This document shows positions 37,175-46,301 of a DNA stretch of 64,000 bases, in pieces. Each line of letters begins with the position of its first letter. The stretch's first letter is position 1. The notes beneath the pieces are model-generated. The model saw only the letters and a program-made list of their open reading frames with translations. It did no database searches and was not told the DNA's origin. The DNA is taken from assembly GCF_028747985.1 (NCBI RefSeq), contig NZ_CP118108.1, positions 255,001 to 319,000 on the forward strand, given 5' to 3'. The position numbers and the translations under genes are program-made. Source of the DNA: Paenibacillus urinalis. Lineage in GTDB: Bacteria > Bacillota > Bacilli > Paenibacillales > Paenibacillaceae.

Positions 37175-38851
37175 ATGAATTCAAATTCCAATGTAGAAGC
37201 ACTGCTTGCTCGTTTAAGTCTGCGTGAAAAAATCGGTCAATTGCTGCTGTGCGGACTCCCGGGTCCAGAATTGACAGTGCCGCTCGTAGAATTTATCAAG
37301 GCGCATCCTGTCGGGGGCATTATTTATTTTGCCCGGAACGTAGAGGGTCCCGGACAGGTAGCTCAGCTTACTTATCAGCTGCAATCTACTGCAAGGGAGG
37401 CCAGCCAGCTGCCGCTGCTGATATCCATTGATCAGGAGGGCGGGATGGTGGCTCGTATAGCGGATGGAATTACCTTATTCCCTGGTAATATGGCGATTGC
37501 AGCTGCAGGCGCAAGTGATGATGCTTATGAAGCGGCCCTGGCCAGTGGCAAGGAATTAAGTGCGCTCGGCATTAATTTGAATTTTGCACCGGTTCTGGAT
37601 GTGAACAACAATCCGCTTAATCCGGTGATTGGGGTTCGCTCCTTCGGTGAGTCGGCACAGATGGTGGCCGAGTATGGTGCTCAGGCGGTTCGTGGCTATC
37701 AGGATGCCGGTGTGTCTGCTTGTGCGAAGCATTTCCCTGGACATGGTGATACAGCTGCTGACTCGCATCTGGATCTGCCGATCGTTCCCCATGACTTGGA
37801 GCGAATGAAAGGGCTGGAGCTGTCGCCATTTGTGAAGGCGATTGAAGAGGGAGTGGACTTTATTATGTCTGCTCACATCTACTTCCCGGCACTCGAAGCG
37901 GAGAAGAAGCCGGCGACGCTGTCTTCCTCTGTACTGACAGGGCTGCTAAGAGATCAGCTGGGCTATGAGGGAGTGATCATGACCGACTGTATGGAGATGC
38001 ATGCCATTGTCGATACCTACGGCACTGTGGAGGCTTCGGTAATGGCGCTCGAAGCAGGAGCCGATCTCGTGCTGATCAGTCATACCCATGAGCTGCTCAC
38101 TGGAGCATATCAAGCGATTGAACAGGCTGTGCTATCAGGCAGGCTTACTGAAGAGCGAATCGATGAGTCAGTCCGCCGTTTGCTGTCGCTGAAGATCCGG
38201 CGCGGCATCATGATGGAGGATGGCAGCTTCCCTCAGGAGGTGCAGGCTGCACCCGTTATCGACGCGAACGGCTTGCCAGCGGGCGTCGGGCTTGCAGAGC
38301 ATGGGGACATCGCTCGCCGAATCAGTGAACGCAGCATGACGCTCGTTCGTGATGATGCAGGCATGCTTCCGTTGTCTGGGAAGAAGGTGCTTGCTGTGAC
38401 AGTAGCATCCTCAGCGATGACCATTGCCGATGAGAAGATCAAGGATCAGCTGAGTCTTGGTGCTGCGCTGATCGAGCAGGGAATTCATGTAGAAGACCTT
38501 AGTATAGCGGCAGCAGAAGTGGCTGAGCAGATCGGATCAGTCATCACCGCAGCAGCAAGCCCGGATATTGAGCAGATTGTGATCGCTACCTATAATGCAC
38601 ACTTCTATTCTGAGCAGGCAGAGCTGGTGAAACAGCTGCAGGCTACGGGCAAGCCGCTTGCGGTGGTCGCTACACGCAATCCCTATGACCTTATGGCATT
38701 TCCCGATATTAAAGTATACATTGCGGCTTATGAGAGCAGGCCGCTAACGATGAGAAGCGTGGCAAGAGCGTTGCTTGGTTCGATTCCGTTCAAGGGCAAG
38801 CTGCCCGTCACCCTTAGTGATGAGTTGACGGCAGGCATCTCCTCGCAATGA
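37175..38851 (+). CDS. nagZ: Glycoside hydrolase family 3 beta-N-acetylglucosaminidase (NagZ-like)
   Basis: 558 residues from ATG 37175 (GGGAG 8 nt upstream). Hallmark loop KHFPGHGDTAADSHLDLP carries the NagZ catalytic His/Asp pair, and GVIMTDCMEMHAI the nucleophile Asp. The GH3 domain covers about 1-340, and a second alpha/beta domain (about 370-555) is typical of Gram-positive two-domain NagZ proteins. It releases GlcNAc from muropeptide sugars. No signal peptide is evident, whereas B. subtilis NagZ is secreted; this suggests cytoplasmic action on imported fragments. It overlaps anmK by ATGA. Confidence 0.9.
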   Translation: MNSNSNVEALLARLSLREKIGQLLLCGLPGPELTVPLVEFIKAHPVGGIIYFARNVEGPGQVAQLTYQLQSTAREASQLPLLISIDQEGGMVARIADGITLFPGNMAIAAAGASDDAYEAALASGKELSALGINLNFAPVLDVNNNPLNPVIGVRSFGESAQMVAEYGAQAVRGYQDAGVSACAKHFPGHGDTAADSHLDLPIVPHDLERMKGLELSPFVKAIEEGVDFIMSAHIYFPALEAEKKPATLSSSVLTGLLRDQLGYEGVIMTDCMEMHAIVDTYGTVEASVMALEAGADLVLISHTHELLTGAYQAIEQAVLSGRLTEERIDESVRRLLSLKIRRGIMMEDGSFPQEVQAAPVIDANGLPAGVGLAEHGDIARRISERSMTLVRDDAGMLPLSGKKVLAVTVASSAMTIADEKIKDQLSLGAALIEQGIHVEDLSIAAAEVAEQIGSVITAAASPDIEQIVIATYNAHFYSEQAELVKQLQATGKPLAVVATRNPYDLMAFPDIKVYIAAYESRPLTMRSVARALLGSIPFKGKLPVTLSDELTAGISSQ

Positions 38852-40032
38852 TCCGCATTACAGGCTTTCAAGCAGAGAGTCTAGTCATCGGGCTTATGTC
38901 AGGCACGTCGCTCGATGGTGTGGACGCAGCGCTGGTTCGAATCAAAGGGAGTGGACTGAGTACAGCATCCAGTCTGATTGCCTATACACAGCTCCCATAT
39001 GAAGAGGAATTTAGAGAGCGGATCAAATAGCTGTGTACGATTGAACATTCTAATGTAGAAGACATCTGTTCGATGAATTTTCTGCTTGCGGATAGATTTG
39101 CCGCTGCTGCTCACGCTGTATGCCATCAAGCAGGCATCGCTATGGATGAAGTGGACTTCATCAGCTCACACGGACAGACGGTATGGCATATTCCGAAGGA
39201 AGATGCAGGACGGTCGCTTGCCCGCTCCACCTTACAGCTTGGGGATTTGTCGGTCATCGCAGCCCGAACCGGAAGACCGGTTGTGGGTGATTTCAGGCCA
39301 GCCGATATGGCGGCCGGTGGGCAGGGTGCTCCGCTGGTTCCTTATGGAGATCTGATTCTGTTCGGTGATCCACAGCGCGGGAGGATCTTACAAAACATCG
39401 GAGGAATCGGGAATTGTACGATTCTTCCTGCGGCCTGCACAGCTGATCAAGTAACGGCTTATGATACGGGTCCGGGTAACATGATTATCGACCGAGTTGT
39501 GCTCGAATTGTCCGGAGGACAGCTTGCCTATGATGAGAACGGGAAATGGGCAGCAGAGGGAACACCGGACCAAGCTTGGATAAGTGAGATGATACAGCAT
39601 CCTTACTTCTCGCTAGTGCCGCCTAAATCCACCGGTCGTGAACTGTTTGGGGCGGCATTTGCGGCAGCCTTTTTAGCCGGTGGGAGGGAGCGTGGATTGT
39701 CCTCGGCGGATATCGTAGCTACGGCAACATGGTTCACAGCAAAGTCTATCGCGGATAGCTATGAACGCTGGGTATTCTCTAAGTATACAATTGACGAAAT
39801 TATCGTATCTGGCGGGGGTGCACATAACGAGACGCTTCTATCTATGCTGAGTGAGCTGCTTCCTGGCCGGACCGTTGCCAGGGCAAGTTCGTTTGGGATG
39901 GATGACGATGCAAAAGAAGCGCTGATCTTTGCACTGCTCGGTAACGAATATATCCACGGCATACCAAACAATGTGCCTTCCGCTACAGGAGCGGGCCGCC
40001 GGGTTGTAATGGGCAAGCTGGCGCTTGGCTGA
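38848..40032 (+). pseudogene. anmK: Anhydro-N-acetylmuramic acid kinase, interrupted by one in-frame TAG
   Basis: A single reading frame of 394 codons broken only by TAG at 39028-39030 (codon 61). Before the stop: VIGLMSGTSLDGVDAALV, the phosphate-binding N-terminus of AnmK. After it, in the same frame: GDFRPADMAAGGQGAPLVPY, DTGPGNMIIDRVV and IVSGGGAHNETLLSML. The stop could come from CAG by one C-to-T change. AnmK converts 1,6-anhydro-MurNAc to MurNAc-6-phosphate for MurQ. The ATGA overlap with nagZ shows coupling. It may be inactive, suppressed at low level, or a sequence error. The rest of the frame shows no decay. Confidence 0.9.
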
Positions 40033-40043
40033 AACCGTAGGAT

Positions 40044-40089
40044 AAGCGGGATTATGAAGGGAGTTCACCTTCATGGTCCTGCTTTTTTT
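40044..40089 (+). terminator. Rho-independent terminator of the recycling operon
   Basis: Stem AGCGGGATTATGAAGG with CCTTCATGGTCCTGCT (few mismatches or G-T pairs), then seven T. Confidence 0.88.
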
Positions 40090-40191
40090 AATTGTTCACA
40101 TCATTGTAACTGTAAGAAAGAAGAGCAAGCTGATGCTCTAATATCGATTCATATCATTTTCAATTAATAATTAGATAATTATTATATATGT

Positions 40192-40220
40192 TTGACAATT
40201 AACAAACATAATAATATTAT
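40192..40220 (+). promoter_or_regulatory. Strong sigma-A promoter
   Basis: Perfect TTGACA (40192-40197), 17-bp spacer, TATTAT (40215-40220), in a very AT-rich stretch 40.1-40.24 kb. It drives the DUF2087/GIY-YIG gene. Confidence 0.8.
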
Positions 40221-40254
40221 GTCTATATAAAATATAATGGAGAGTGCGAATGAT

Positions 40255-41391
40255 ATGGAAGTGAATAAAGCTTATATGGATGATGCGGGGCTTGTGGATA
40301 TCAAGCGTGGATATATGGAGCACGATCTCGAGTTCATCTGTGTGTGCTGTGGCGAACGGATTGAGAAGGGAGTAATTTATCCGGTTGATGGTGTCTTGTA
40401 TGAAGCCTTCAGATATGTTCAGATCCATATTGAGCAGGAGCACGGGTCTGTATTTGAATATTTGATATCTCTGGATAAAAGTGTGAGTGGACTCTCTGAT
40501 ATACAGCGCAAGCTGTTAGCGAAATTTTACGAAGGCAAAAAGGATGCAGACATTCAGAAGGAGCTTGGTACAGGATCAACATCGACTATACGCAATCATC
40601 GTTTTGTGTTGAAGGAGAAGGAGCGCCAGGCCAAGGTTCTGCTTGCGGTCATGGAGCTGCTGAGTGAGCATGATCCGAATCGCCCTGTAGAGCTTGCGGC
40701 ACCGATCAGCAAACGCGCTGGTCACGATGATGACAGATACAGTATTACCACATCCGAACAAGAGAAGGTGCTTAAGAAATACTTCCCCCATGGAGTGGAT
40801 GGTCCGCTTAAGACCTTTTCCATGCAGGAGAAGCATCGCATCATTGTGATGAACGAGCTTGCGAAGCGCTTCATACCCGGGGTCGTGTACTCGGAGCCTG
40901 AGGTCAACCGTATGCTTGAACAAGTGTATGAGGATTATGTGACGATTCGCAGATATATGGTGGATTACGGAATTCTAAGCAGAGAAGAAGATGGAAGCCG
41001 GTATGTGTTAACCGATTCTATAGGAACGGAGGATAAGAAGATGAACCGGAGAGAGGAATTACAACAGCAAGCCAAAGAAGTGAAGACCGAGGCAGGGGTT
41101 TACCAAATCCGCAATAAGCAGAACGGCAAGCTCTACGTCGCCAGCACACCGAATTTGAAATCTATCAACGGACAGCAATTTATGCTGAACATGGGTAGTC
41201 ACCGAAATCGCGCGCTGCAGCAGGAGTGGGCAGAGCTTGGTGAGCATGCATTCGAGATTGAAGTGCTGGAGAAGCTGAAGGTACCGGAGGGTAATCCCTT
41301 CTTCGATGCGAAGGATGCGCTGAAGAAGCTGGAGGCAAGCTGGCTTGAGAAGTTGAGTCCTTATGAACCGAATGGATACAACACCTTGTAA
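40255..41391 (+). CDS. DUF2087 protein with HTH and GIY-YIG-like C-terminus
   Basis: 378 residues from ATG 40255, which has GGAGAG 10 nt upstream; the ATG at 40237 overlaps that site and has none of its own. Residues about 15-80 hold a FICVCCGERI Cys motif, and about 80-130 a LuxR-like helix-turn-helix (DIQKELGTGSTSTIRNHRF). About 160-253 is DUF2087 (EKVLKKYFPHGVDGPLKTFS). About 285-370 resembles a GIY-YIG nuclease, but the motif is degenerate (VYQI ... LYVAS in place of GIY ... YIG), so catalysis is doubtful. Probably a DNA-binding regulator. It stands alone between a strong promoter and a terminator. Confidence 0.75.
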   Translation: MEVNKAYMDDAGLVDIKRGYMEHDLEFICVCCGERIEKGVIYPVDGVLYEAFRYVQIHIEQEHGSVFEYLISLDKSVSGLSDIQRKLLAKFYEGKKDADIQKELGTGSTSTIRNHRFVLKEKERQAKVLLAVMELLSEHDPNRPVELAAPISKRAGHDDDRYSITTSEQEKVLKKYFPHGVDGPLKTFSMQEKHRIIVMNELAKRFIPGVVYSEPEVNRMLEQVYEDYVTIRRYMVDYGILSREEDGSRYVLTDSIGTEDKKMNRREELQQQAKEVKTEAGVYQIRNKQNGKLYVASTPNLKSINGQQFMLNMGSHRNRALQQEWAELGEHAFEIEVLEKLKVPEGNPFFDAKDALKKLEASWLEKLSPYEPNGYNTL

Positions 41392-41417
41392 TAAAAAAAT
41401 ACACTTACCCCATTAAG

Positions 41418-41457
41418 AACACATGTACATTCGAGATCATCGTGCATGTGTTTTTTG
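41418..41457 (+). terminator. Rho-independent terminator
   Basis: AACACATG / CATGTGTT stem extended by AC/GT, followed by six T. Confidence 0.88.
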
Positions 41458-41535
41458 TTTTTAGGTTAATACTGGGTATAGCAGAACTCATCATTATATC
41501 CCGGGAAATAATCTTATGAAGGGTGGAAGGAAGGA

Positions 41536-42330
41536 ATGGCGGATAGACGGAAAATACTTATCACAGGGGCCGCAGGGAGAATCGGAAGCTGTCTTGCCCA
41601 AGGCTTACAGGCAACAGAGGCATACAACATTATTGCCGCAGATCTGAATGCAAATGAGGAACAGGGCATTAAGAAGCTGGATGTCACCAATGCGGAACAG
41701 CTGCTTGCTCTTACTGAAGGGGTGGACACTGTGCTTCATATTGCATGGGCGAAGGATGAAGAAGACTTTTTGGGCAAAGTACTGCCGATCAATGTAACAG
41801 GGGCCTATCATTTGTACGAAGCGGCACGCAAGCAAGGGGTGAGACGGATTATTTTTGCAAGCTCAAACCATGCGACCGGCTTCTATAAAGTGGACGAGGA
41901 AGTAGAGGTAACAGACCCTTATCGCCCTGACAGCTTCTACGGATTAAGCAAGTGCTATATTGAGCTGCTTGGGAGATTGTATGCGGATCGGTATGGGATA
42001 TCCTCCATTAACATTCGGATCGGCAATTTTCCAGGTGATGACCGTCCGCATTCAGAAAGAGCCGCCCACATTTGGATTTCAGAGCGGGATATGGTACAGC
42101 TGGCTGAGAAATGTATCGAGGCCTCGGATGAGCATAAGTTTCTATGCTTGTACGGAACCTCGGCCAATACAGACAATTACTACGATATCGGATATTTGGA
42201 ATCGCTGATCGGATACAAGCCTCAGGACGATGCTGCTGATCTGCTGGAGGAAGCCAGAAGCACAGGGGTACAGATTAAAGAGGATGAGACAGATTACCAG
42301 GGCGGAGGAATGACGGGAACAGCGCATTAG
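41536..42330 (+). CDS. NAD-dependent epimerase/dehydratase, uronate dehydrogenase-like
   Basis: 264 residues. Rossmann glycine motif ITGAAGRIGSCLAQG at the N-terminus. The active-site Ser lies in IIFASSNHATGFY and the catalytic Tyr-Lys in SFYGLSKCYIELLGRLYADR. The length and the SSNH...GFY motif fit uronate dehydrogenases, which oxidise glucuronate or galacturonate to aldarolactone. A short-chain sugar epimerase is the alternative. It lies alone with its own terminator. GGTGGAAGG lies 5 nt upstream of the start. Confidence 0.75.
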   Translation: MADRRKILITGAAGRIGSCLAQGLQATEAYNIIAADLNANEEQGIKKLDVTNAEQLLALTEGVDTVLHIAWAKDEEDFLGKVLPINVTGAYHLYEAARKQGVRRIIFASSNHATGFYKVDEEVEVTDPYRPDSFYGLSKCYIELLGRLYADRYGISSINIRIGNFPGDDRPHSERAAHIWISERDMVQLAEKCIEASDEHKFLCLYGTSANTDNYYDIGYLESLIGYKPQDDAADLLEEARSTGVQIKEDETDYQGGGMTGTAH

Positions 42331-42460
42331 GTGCGGAAGATGCTAACGATGATCCGTATGGCGATCGAAAAATCCCCGCTCTCAGATCTTCGATCATAAT
42401 TACGAGTATTAAACCAAGTGTATAGCGATAAGATAGAAAAGAGCGCGAATGAACGGCATG

Positions 42461-42506
42461 AGCTAAGAAGGTATTTGCAAGAAATATCATCTTAGCTTAT
42501 TTTATT
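42461..42506 (+). terminator. Terminator-like hairpin
   Basis: 16-bp stem AGCTAAGAAGGTATTT with AAATATCATCTTAGCT (one mismatch, one G-T pair), followed by TATTTTATTT. The surrounding gap 42331-42699 holds this hairpin, then a promoter and a leader with a T7 run (about 42669-42675). I could not assign that leader to a riboswitch class. Confidence 0.75.
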
Positions 42507-42542
42507 TGCATACATAAAAATCAGCTCGCCTCTGCCTCAAGG

Positions 42543-42571
42543 TTGTTTGTGAGCGGTATCATCTATACAAT
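42543..42571 (+). promoter_or_regulatory. Candidate promoter of the two-component operon
   Basis: TTGTTT (42543-42548), 17-bp spacer, TACAAT (42566-42571), giving a leader of about 120 nt before the TTG start. Confidence 0.6.
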
Positions 42572-42699
42572 AGATAAAACAAATGAACGGAAGCGTTTCA
42601 TTCATCATTTTCTGCAGATCTAAGATACCCATGTCCCAACGAATGGGCGCCTGGCGGATTAGCTGGGCTTTTTTTGTATTCAAGAGGAGGTATGAAATT

Positions 42700-44256
42700 T
42701 TGAAATCCATATGCAAAGTGATGATCGTTGATGATGAGATGCTGGTAAGACAGGGCATTAAGCATCTAATGAACTGGGAACAGGCCGGATTTCGAATTGT
42801 CGGCGAGGCTGCGAACGGACTCGAGGCGCTTGATCTTGTGGAGGAGGTTAGACCTCATATCATTCTGACCGATATTGTCATGCCCATCATGGATGGCGAG
42901 AAGTTCGTGAAAATTGTGAAGGAACGGCACCCCAAGACGGAGGTTATCGTTCTCAGCAGCTTTAGTGAATTTGAGTACGTCAGATCCACCTTCCAGAGCG
43001 GTGTAGCCGATTATATATTGAAGCCAAAGCTGGAAGCCGAGTATTTACTCAGCATCTTGAATAAAACGGCAGCCCAAATCGCCGAATTACAGGAAACCGC
43101 AGCAGAAGAACCTGCTGAGGAGAGGTACATTGAACAGGCCGCGGAGAAGCTGATCGCAGGCTATGAAGCAGAGCTTCCACCCGGCGTGCTGGAGTCCGTT
43201 CTGCCAGGGGACAGCTACGTCCTTATAGGGATGGATATGAAGCACATCGCAGTGCAGGAAGTAAGAACCAGCTTGAGTCAGATGATAGAAACCATGATCT
43301 CACAGATTGCAGATACGGTAGGCATCCATTTGAACATGAAGGACCAGGCCCTATATATACTTAACATGGACTCTGGGATTTGGAGCAGTCTCATTATGGA
43401 CGTTAGAGGAAGGATAGGGCAGCTGCCGCCGGAACAAAAATCTGGCGTTCATATGGTCATGACAGAGCGTTTTACGGATTTCCTGCAGTTAGGAGCGGTG
43501 TATCGGAATCAGTTCTTATCGCTTGCGCGGTATTCGTTCTATATGCCGGATAAGCATTTTATCTTTGAAGGGGATCTGCCGGAATTGCCTCAAGTGACAG
43601 CAGACCTCGACATGGGAGAGCTGACAGAGCAGCTGAAGCGGAAGCAGTTTCAGAAGGGCTTTGCCGGATTTCTGGAGCACATTCATCTCAAATCCATGGA
43701 TTACCGAACGGATATTTTTGAATTCAAAGCTTATCTGGGCAACTTTATCTTCAATGTGACAAGTACACTCGGAAAAATGAAATATGATACAGAGCGGCTC
43801 GAGCAGAGCAAATATGAGTTCTTCCGCAGAATTGATGAGGCAAAATATGCCCGAGACGCGATTCAGCGCATTGTTGATTTCATTCATGAAGCCGAGCAGG
43901 TGATTGGGGAAACCAACACTGCGGTGAATCCGAATATGGCGATGCTGCTGAGCTATATTCAAGAGCATTACAGGGAACCGATTACACTGACCGAAGTAGC
44001 GAAGCAATTTCATTTCAACCCATCCTACTTGTCGAGTTATTTCTCAGCTCATAATAGCGAGGGATTCAGTGAGTATCTGAATAAGATCCGCGTTCAAAAA
44101 GCGAAGGAGCTGCTGACTTCAACAGAGGAGTCCATCTCTGAGATCAGTGCTCAGGTGGGGTACTCGGATCAGAGCTATTTTACAAAAGTGTTCAAGAAGC
44201 TTACGGGCTTATCACCAAGTACCTACCGCAGAGAGCAATTTGCAAAAGAGGATTGA
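42700..44256 (+). CDS. AraC-type response regulator (YesN-like)
   Basis: 518 residues from TTG 42700, chosen because AGAGGAGG ends 9 nt upstream and the receiver domain then starts correctly (KSICKVMIVDDEMLVRQG). The frame is open to 42583, but that extension has no family similarity. Receiver domain about 1-120 with phospho-acceptor Asp58 in LTDIVMP. A long middle region follows. C-terminal AraC helix-turn-helix about 415-515 (ITLTEVAKQFHFNPSYLSSY and SISEISAQVGYSDQSYFTKV). It overlaps the kinase region and is expected to control the following sugar-import genes. Confidence 0.9.
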   Translation: MKSICKVMIVDDEMLVRQGIKHLMNWEQAGFRIVGEAANGLEALDLVEEVRPHIILTDIVMPIMDGEKFVKIVKERHPKTEVIVLSSFSEFEYVRSTFQSGVADYILKPKLEAEYLLSILNKTAAQIAELQETAAEEPAEERYIEQAAEKLIAGYEAELPPGVLESVLPGDSYVLIGMDMKHIAVQEVRTSLSQMIETMISQIADTVGIHLNMKDQALYILNMDSGIWSSLIMDVRGRIGQLPPEQKSGVHMVMTERFTDFLQLGAVYRNQFLSLARYSFYMPDKHFIFEGDLPELPQVTADLDMGELTEQLKRKQFQKGFAGFLEHIHLKSMDYRTDIFEFKAYLGNFIFNVTSTLGKMKYDTERLEQSKYEFFRRIDEAKYARDAIQRIVDFIHEAEQVIGETNTAVNPNMAMLLSYIQEHYREPITLTEVAKQFHFNPSYLSSYFSAHNSEGFSEYLNKIRVQKAKELLTSTEESISEISAQVGYSDQSYFTKVFKKLTGLSPSTYRREQFAKED

Positions 44257-44261
44257 GACAC

Positions 44262-46082
44262 ATGAGAATGTTCAATAATCAAAGCTTGTTTGTCAAGCTG
44301 TTCCTGGTAACCTTAATCAGCCTTATTGCGGTATCTGTAATTACACTGGCAATAACGATACGGATGTCGGAGCAGCTCTTCCTGCAAACCTTCAGCATTA
44401 CGAATACGAAGCTGCTTAAACAGATGAAGTCAAATCTTGAATCCTATAACGGAGCCGTGGCTACCACCACGAACTTAGTTAGTCAGAGCGGAACGATACG
44501 CAATTACTTGACGAACGGAGATACGGACTCCGTGTCTTTGGCGATGCAGACATACAATATGACGCAGCGAATGAAGTCAATCAGCTCTAATCTAAGTGCT
44601 TATGAAGTGAGCATTATGGTACTGGGCGCCAATGGACGCAGCTATACGACAGATCCGTGGTATTGGTCCGCGACAGCAGCAGAGCTTACCGATCATCCGA
44701 TTACAGAAAGAACGATTCGTAATCCTCACAAGATTTTGTATCAGCTCTACCATGATGACAGTCAGTCCGGCACATGGAAGGAGCCTGTTCTGGTTGCTTC
44801 CAAGGCGCTGTATCATCATGGCTCGGATGAGATTTACGGAACAATGTACGTCATGATCAGAGACAGTATATTTAAGCCTTTCTATGCCAACTTCACAAGT
44901 GATGGAAATGATGTGCTCCTGATGAACGATGAAGGATTAGTGATCTCCAGCAATCAGCAGGAGCTGATTGGAATGACGGATAAGGCACTGCTGAACAAAG
45001 TCATTGCCGACCAGCGCAGTGGAGAGCTAGGTAAGAACGCCGATCTACAGGGGGATGAGCGTATCTTGTTCTCCGAGTACTTACCTGAGTTCGATTTCTA
45101 TCTCGTCAATCTAATCGATAAGGATGCTGCCATCGGACAGATGGTTAACGTAAGAGCGCTGACACTGACTACCCTGGGTATTGTGGGAATATCACTAATT
45201 ATCGTGTACTTTATGACTAGGAAAATGACAAGATCCCTGCGAGGGCTGATCCATCAAATGTCGGGTATCCCAACGAAGGGCTTCAGCAATTATGTCGATG
45301 TCTCAACAAGCAGTCTGGAGGCACAAGAGCTCGGAAATGCGTTCAATTTTATGCTGGACGAGCTGAATGACTACGTAGAGAGACTTGTTCAGACCGAGAA
45401 GCAGCAGCGTAATGCCGAGCTTGCAGCGCTGCAGATGCAGATTAATCCTCATTTTCTATACAACACGCTCGCGTCCATTAAATTTCTGGTGCAGCAAGGA
45501 GACCGTGAACGGGCAGCTGAGACGATTAACTCTTTAATAACGCTGCTGCAAAATACGGTAAGCGACGTGGAATCCACGATTCCAGTGAAGCAGGAAATCG
45601 AGACACTGAAAAACTACGTGTATATTAACCATGTTCGCTACGGAGACAAAATTCGCGTGAACTATTTTATAGAGCCGGATGTTATGGATTTCGAGGTACC
45701 TAAGCTCATTATTCAGCCTTTTATCGAGAATGCATTCTTTCATGCTTTTAATCACAAAGGGGAAGGAAGCATCCTCATTATGATATCCAGTCAGCATGAA
45801 CAGCTGATCTGTGAGGTCGTGGATAATGGGGACGGAATGGAAATGGAACCGGTTCGGGAGCGTACAGAAAGTGTTAATCAGAGCGGGCTTCCAGAGACCA
45901 AGCTTCCACAGACCAAGCGGAATCGCAAGCTATTCTCAGGCATCGGGATCAAAAATGTGGATGAGCGGATTAAAATCATGTATGGAGAAGACTATGGTGT
46001 TCACATTACAAGCAAGCCTGGAGAAGGAACCAAGGTGAGAATTAGTCTGCCGCTTATTTCCTCTGAGAAAAACAATGATTAA
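44262..46082 (+). CDS. Sensor histidine kinase (YesM-like)
   Basis: About 606 residues from ATG 44262 (AAGAGGA about 10 nt upstream; a TTG at 44253 is also possible). TM1 about 10-30, extracellular sensor about 35-295, TM2 about 299-320 (TTLGIVGISLIIVYF), and HAMP about 320-375. His_kinase motif QINPHFLYNTLASIKFL has the phospho-accepting His at about 395. The HATPase domain has VVDNGDGM and GIGIKNVDERIKIMYG. It probably senses an extracellular sugar or the binding protein and phosphorylates the adjacent regulator. Confidence 0.92.
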   Translation: MRMFNNQSLFVKLFLVTLISLIAVSVITLAITIRMSEQLFLQTFSITNTKLLKQMKSNLESYNGAVATTTNLVSQSGTIRNYLTNGDTDSVSLAMQTYNMTQRMKSISSNLSAYEVSIMVLGANGRSYTTDPWYWSATAAELTDHPITERTIRNPHKILYQLYHDDSQSGTWKEPVLVASKALYHHGSDEIYGTMYVMIRDSIFKPFYANFTSDGNDVLLMNDEGLVISSNQQELIGMTDKALLNKVIADQRSGELGKNADLQGDERILFSEYLPEFDFYLVNLIDKDAAIGQMVNVRALTLTTLGIVGISLIIVYFMTRKMTRSLRGLIHQMSGIPTKGFSNYVDVSTSSLEAQELGNAFNFMLDELNDYVERLVQTEKQQRNAELAALQMQINPHFLYNTLASIKFLVQQGDRERAAETINSLITLLQNTVSDVESTIPVKQEIETLKNYVYINHVRYGDKIRVNYFIEPDVMDFEVPKLIIQPFIENAFFHAFNHKGEGSILIMISSQHEQLICEVVDNGDGMEMEPVRERTESVNQSGLPETKLPQTKRNRKLFSGIGIKNVDERIKIMYGEDYGVHITSKPGEGTKVRISLPLISSEKNND

Positions 46083-46132
46083 GATTCGTGAGAATAATAG
46101 ATACCGTCAAAATCATGAAAATAATCCCAAAT

Positions 46133-46301
46133 CAAGAGTATAGAGTACAGGCTGTCATAAAAATAATGCAAAAAGCTAAATATATTACCTGACAGTGACT
46201 CTTGTACTCTTGCGAACACCCAATAAAAGAACAAAAGCTTGCAAAGATAGTTCTAAAGAAAACGCATACAAGAGTGATAAGATGGGAGCATAGCAAGAGT
46301 A
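46133..46301. promoter_or_regulatory. Cluster of five CAAGAGT elements upstream of the binding-protein gene
   Basis: CAAGAGTN occurs at 46133 (+), 46197 (-), 46205 (-), 46269 (+) and 46294 (+). The two minus copies are directly adjacent 8-mers; the last two plus copies are 25 bp apart. The outer copies also form a long inverted repeat (46133-46157 with 46190-46212) that ends in CTGTCA/TGACAG. The 313-nt gene-free gap 46083-46395 holds this array, the hairpin and the cre-like site, and no small gene that I can support. It may be the binding array of the adjacent AraC-type response regulator. Confidence 0.55.

Noticed and set aside
42590..42605. cre-like sequence around GGAAGCGTTTCA in the response-regulator leader
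   Set aside because: Only about 11 of 14 consensus positions match, compared with 13 of 14 for the site at 46298; too weak to annotate.
42600..42680. Leader with CCCAT/ATGGG and a T7 run before the response regulator, possible riboswitch or attenuator
   Set aside because: The stem is only 5 bp and does not abut the T run; no known class matched.
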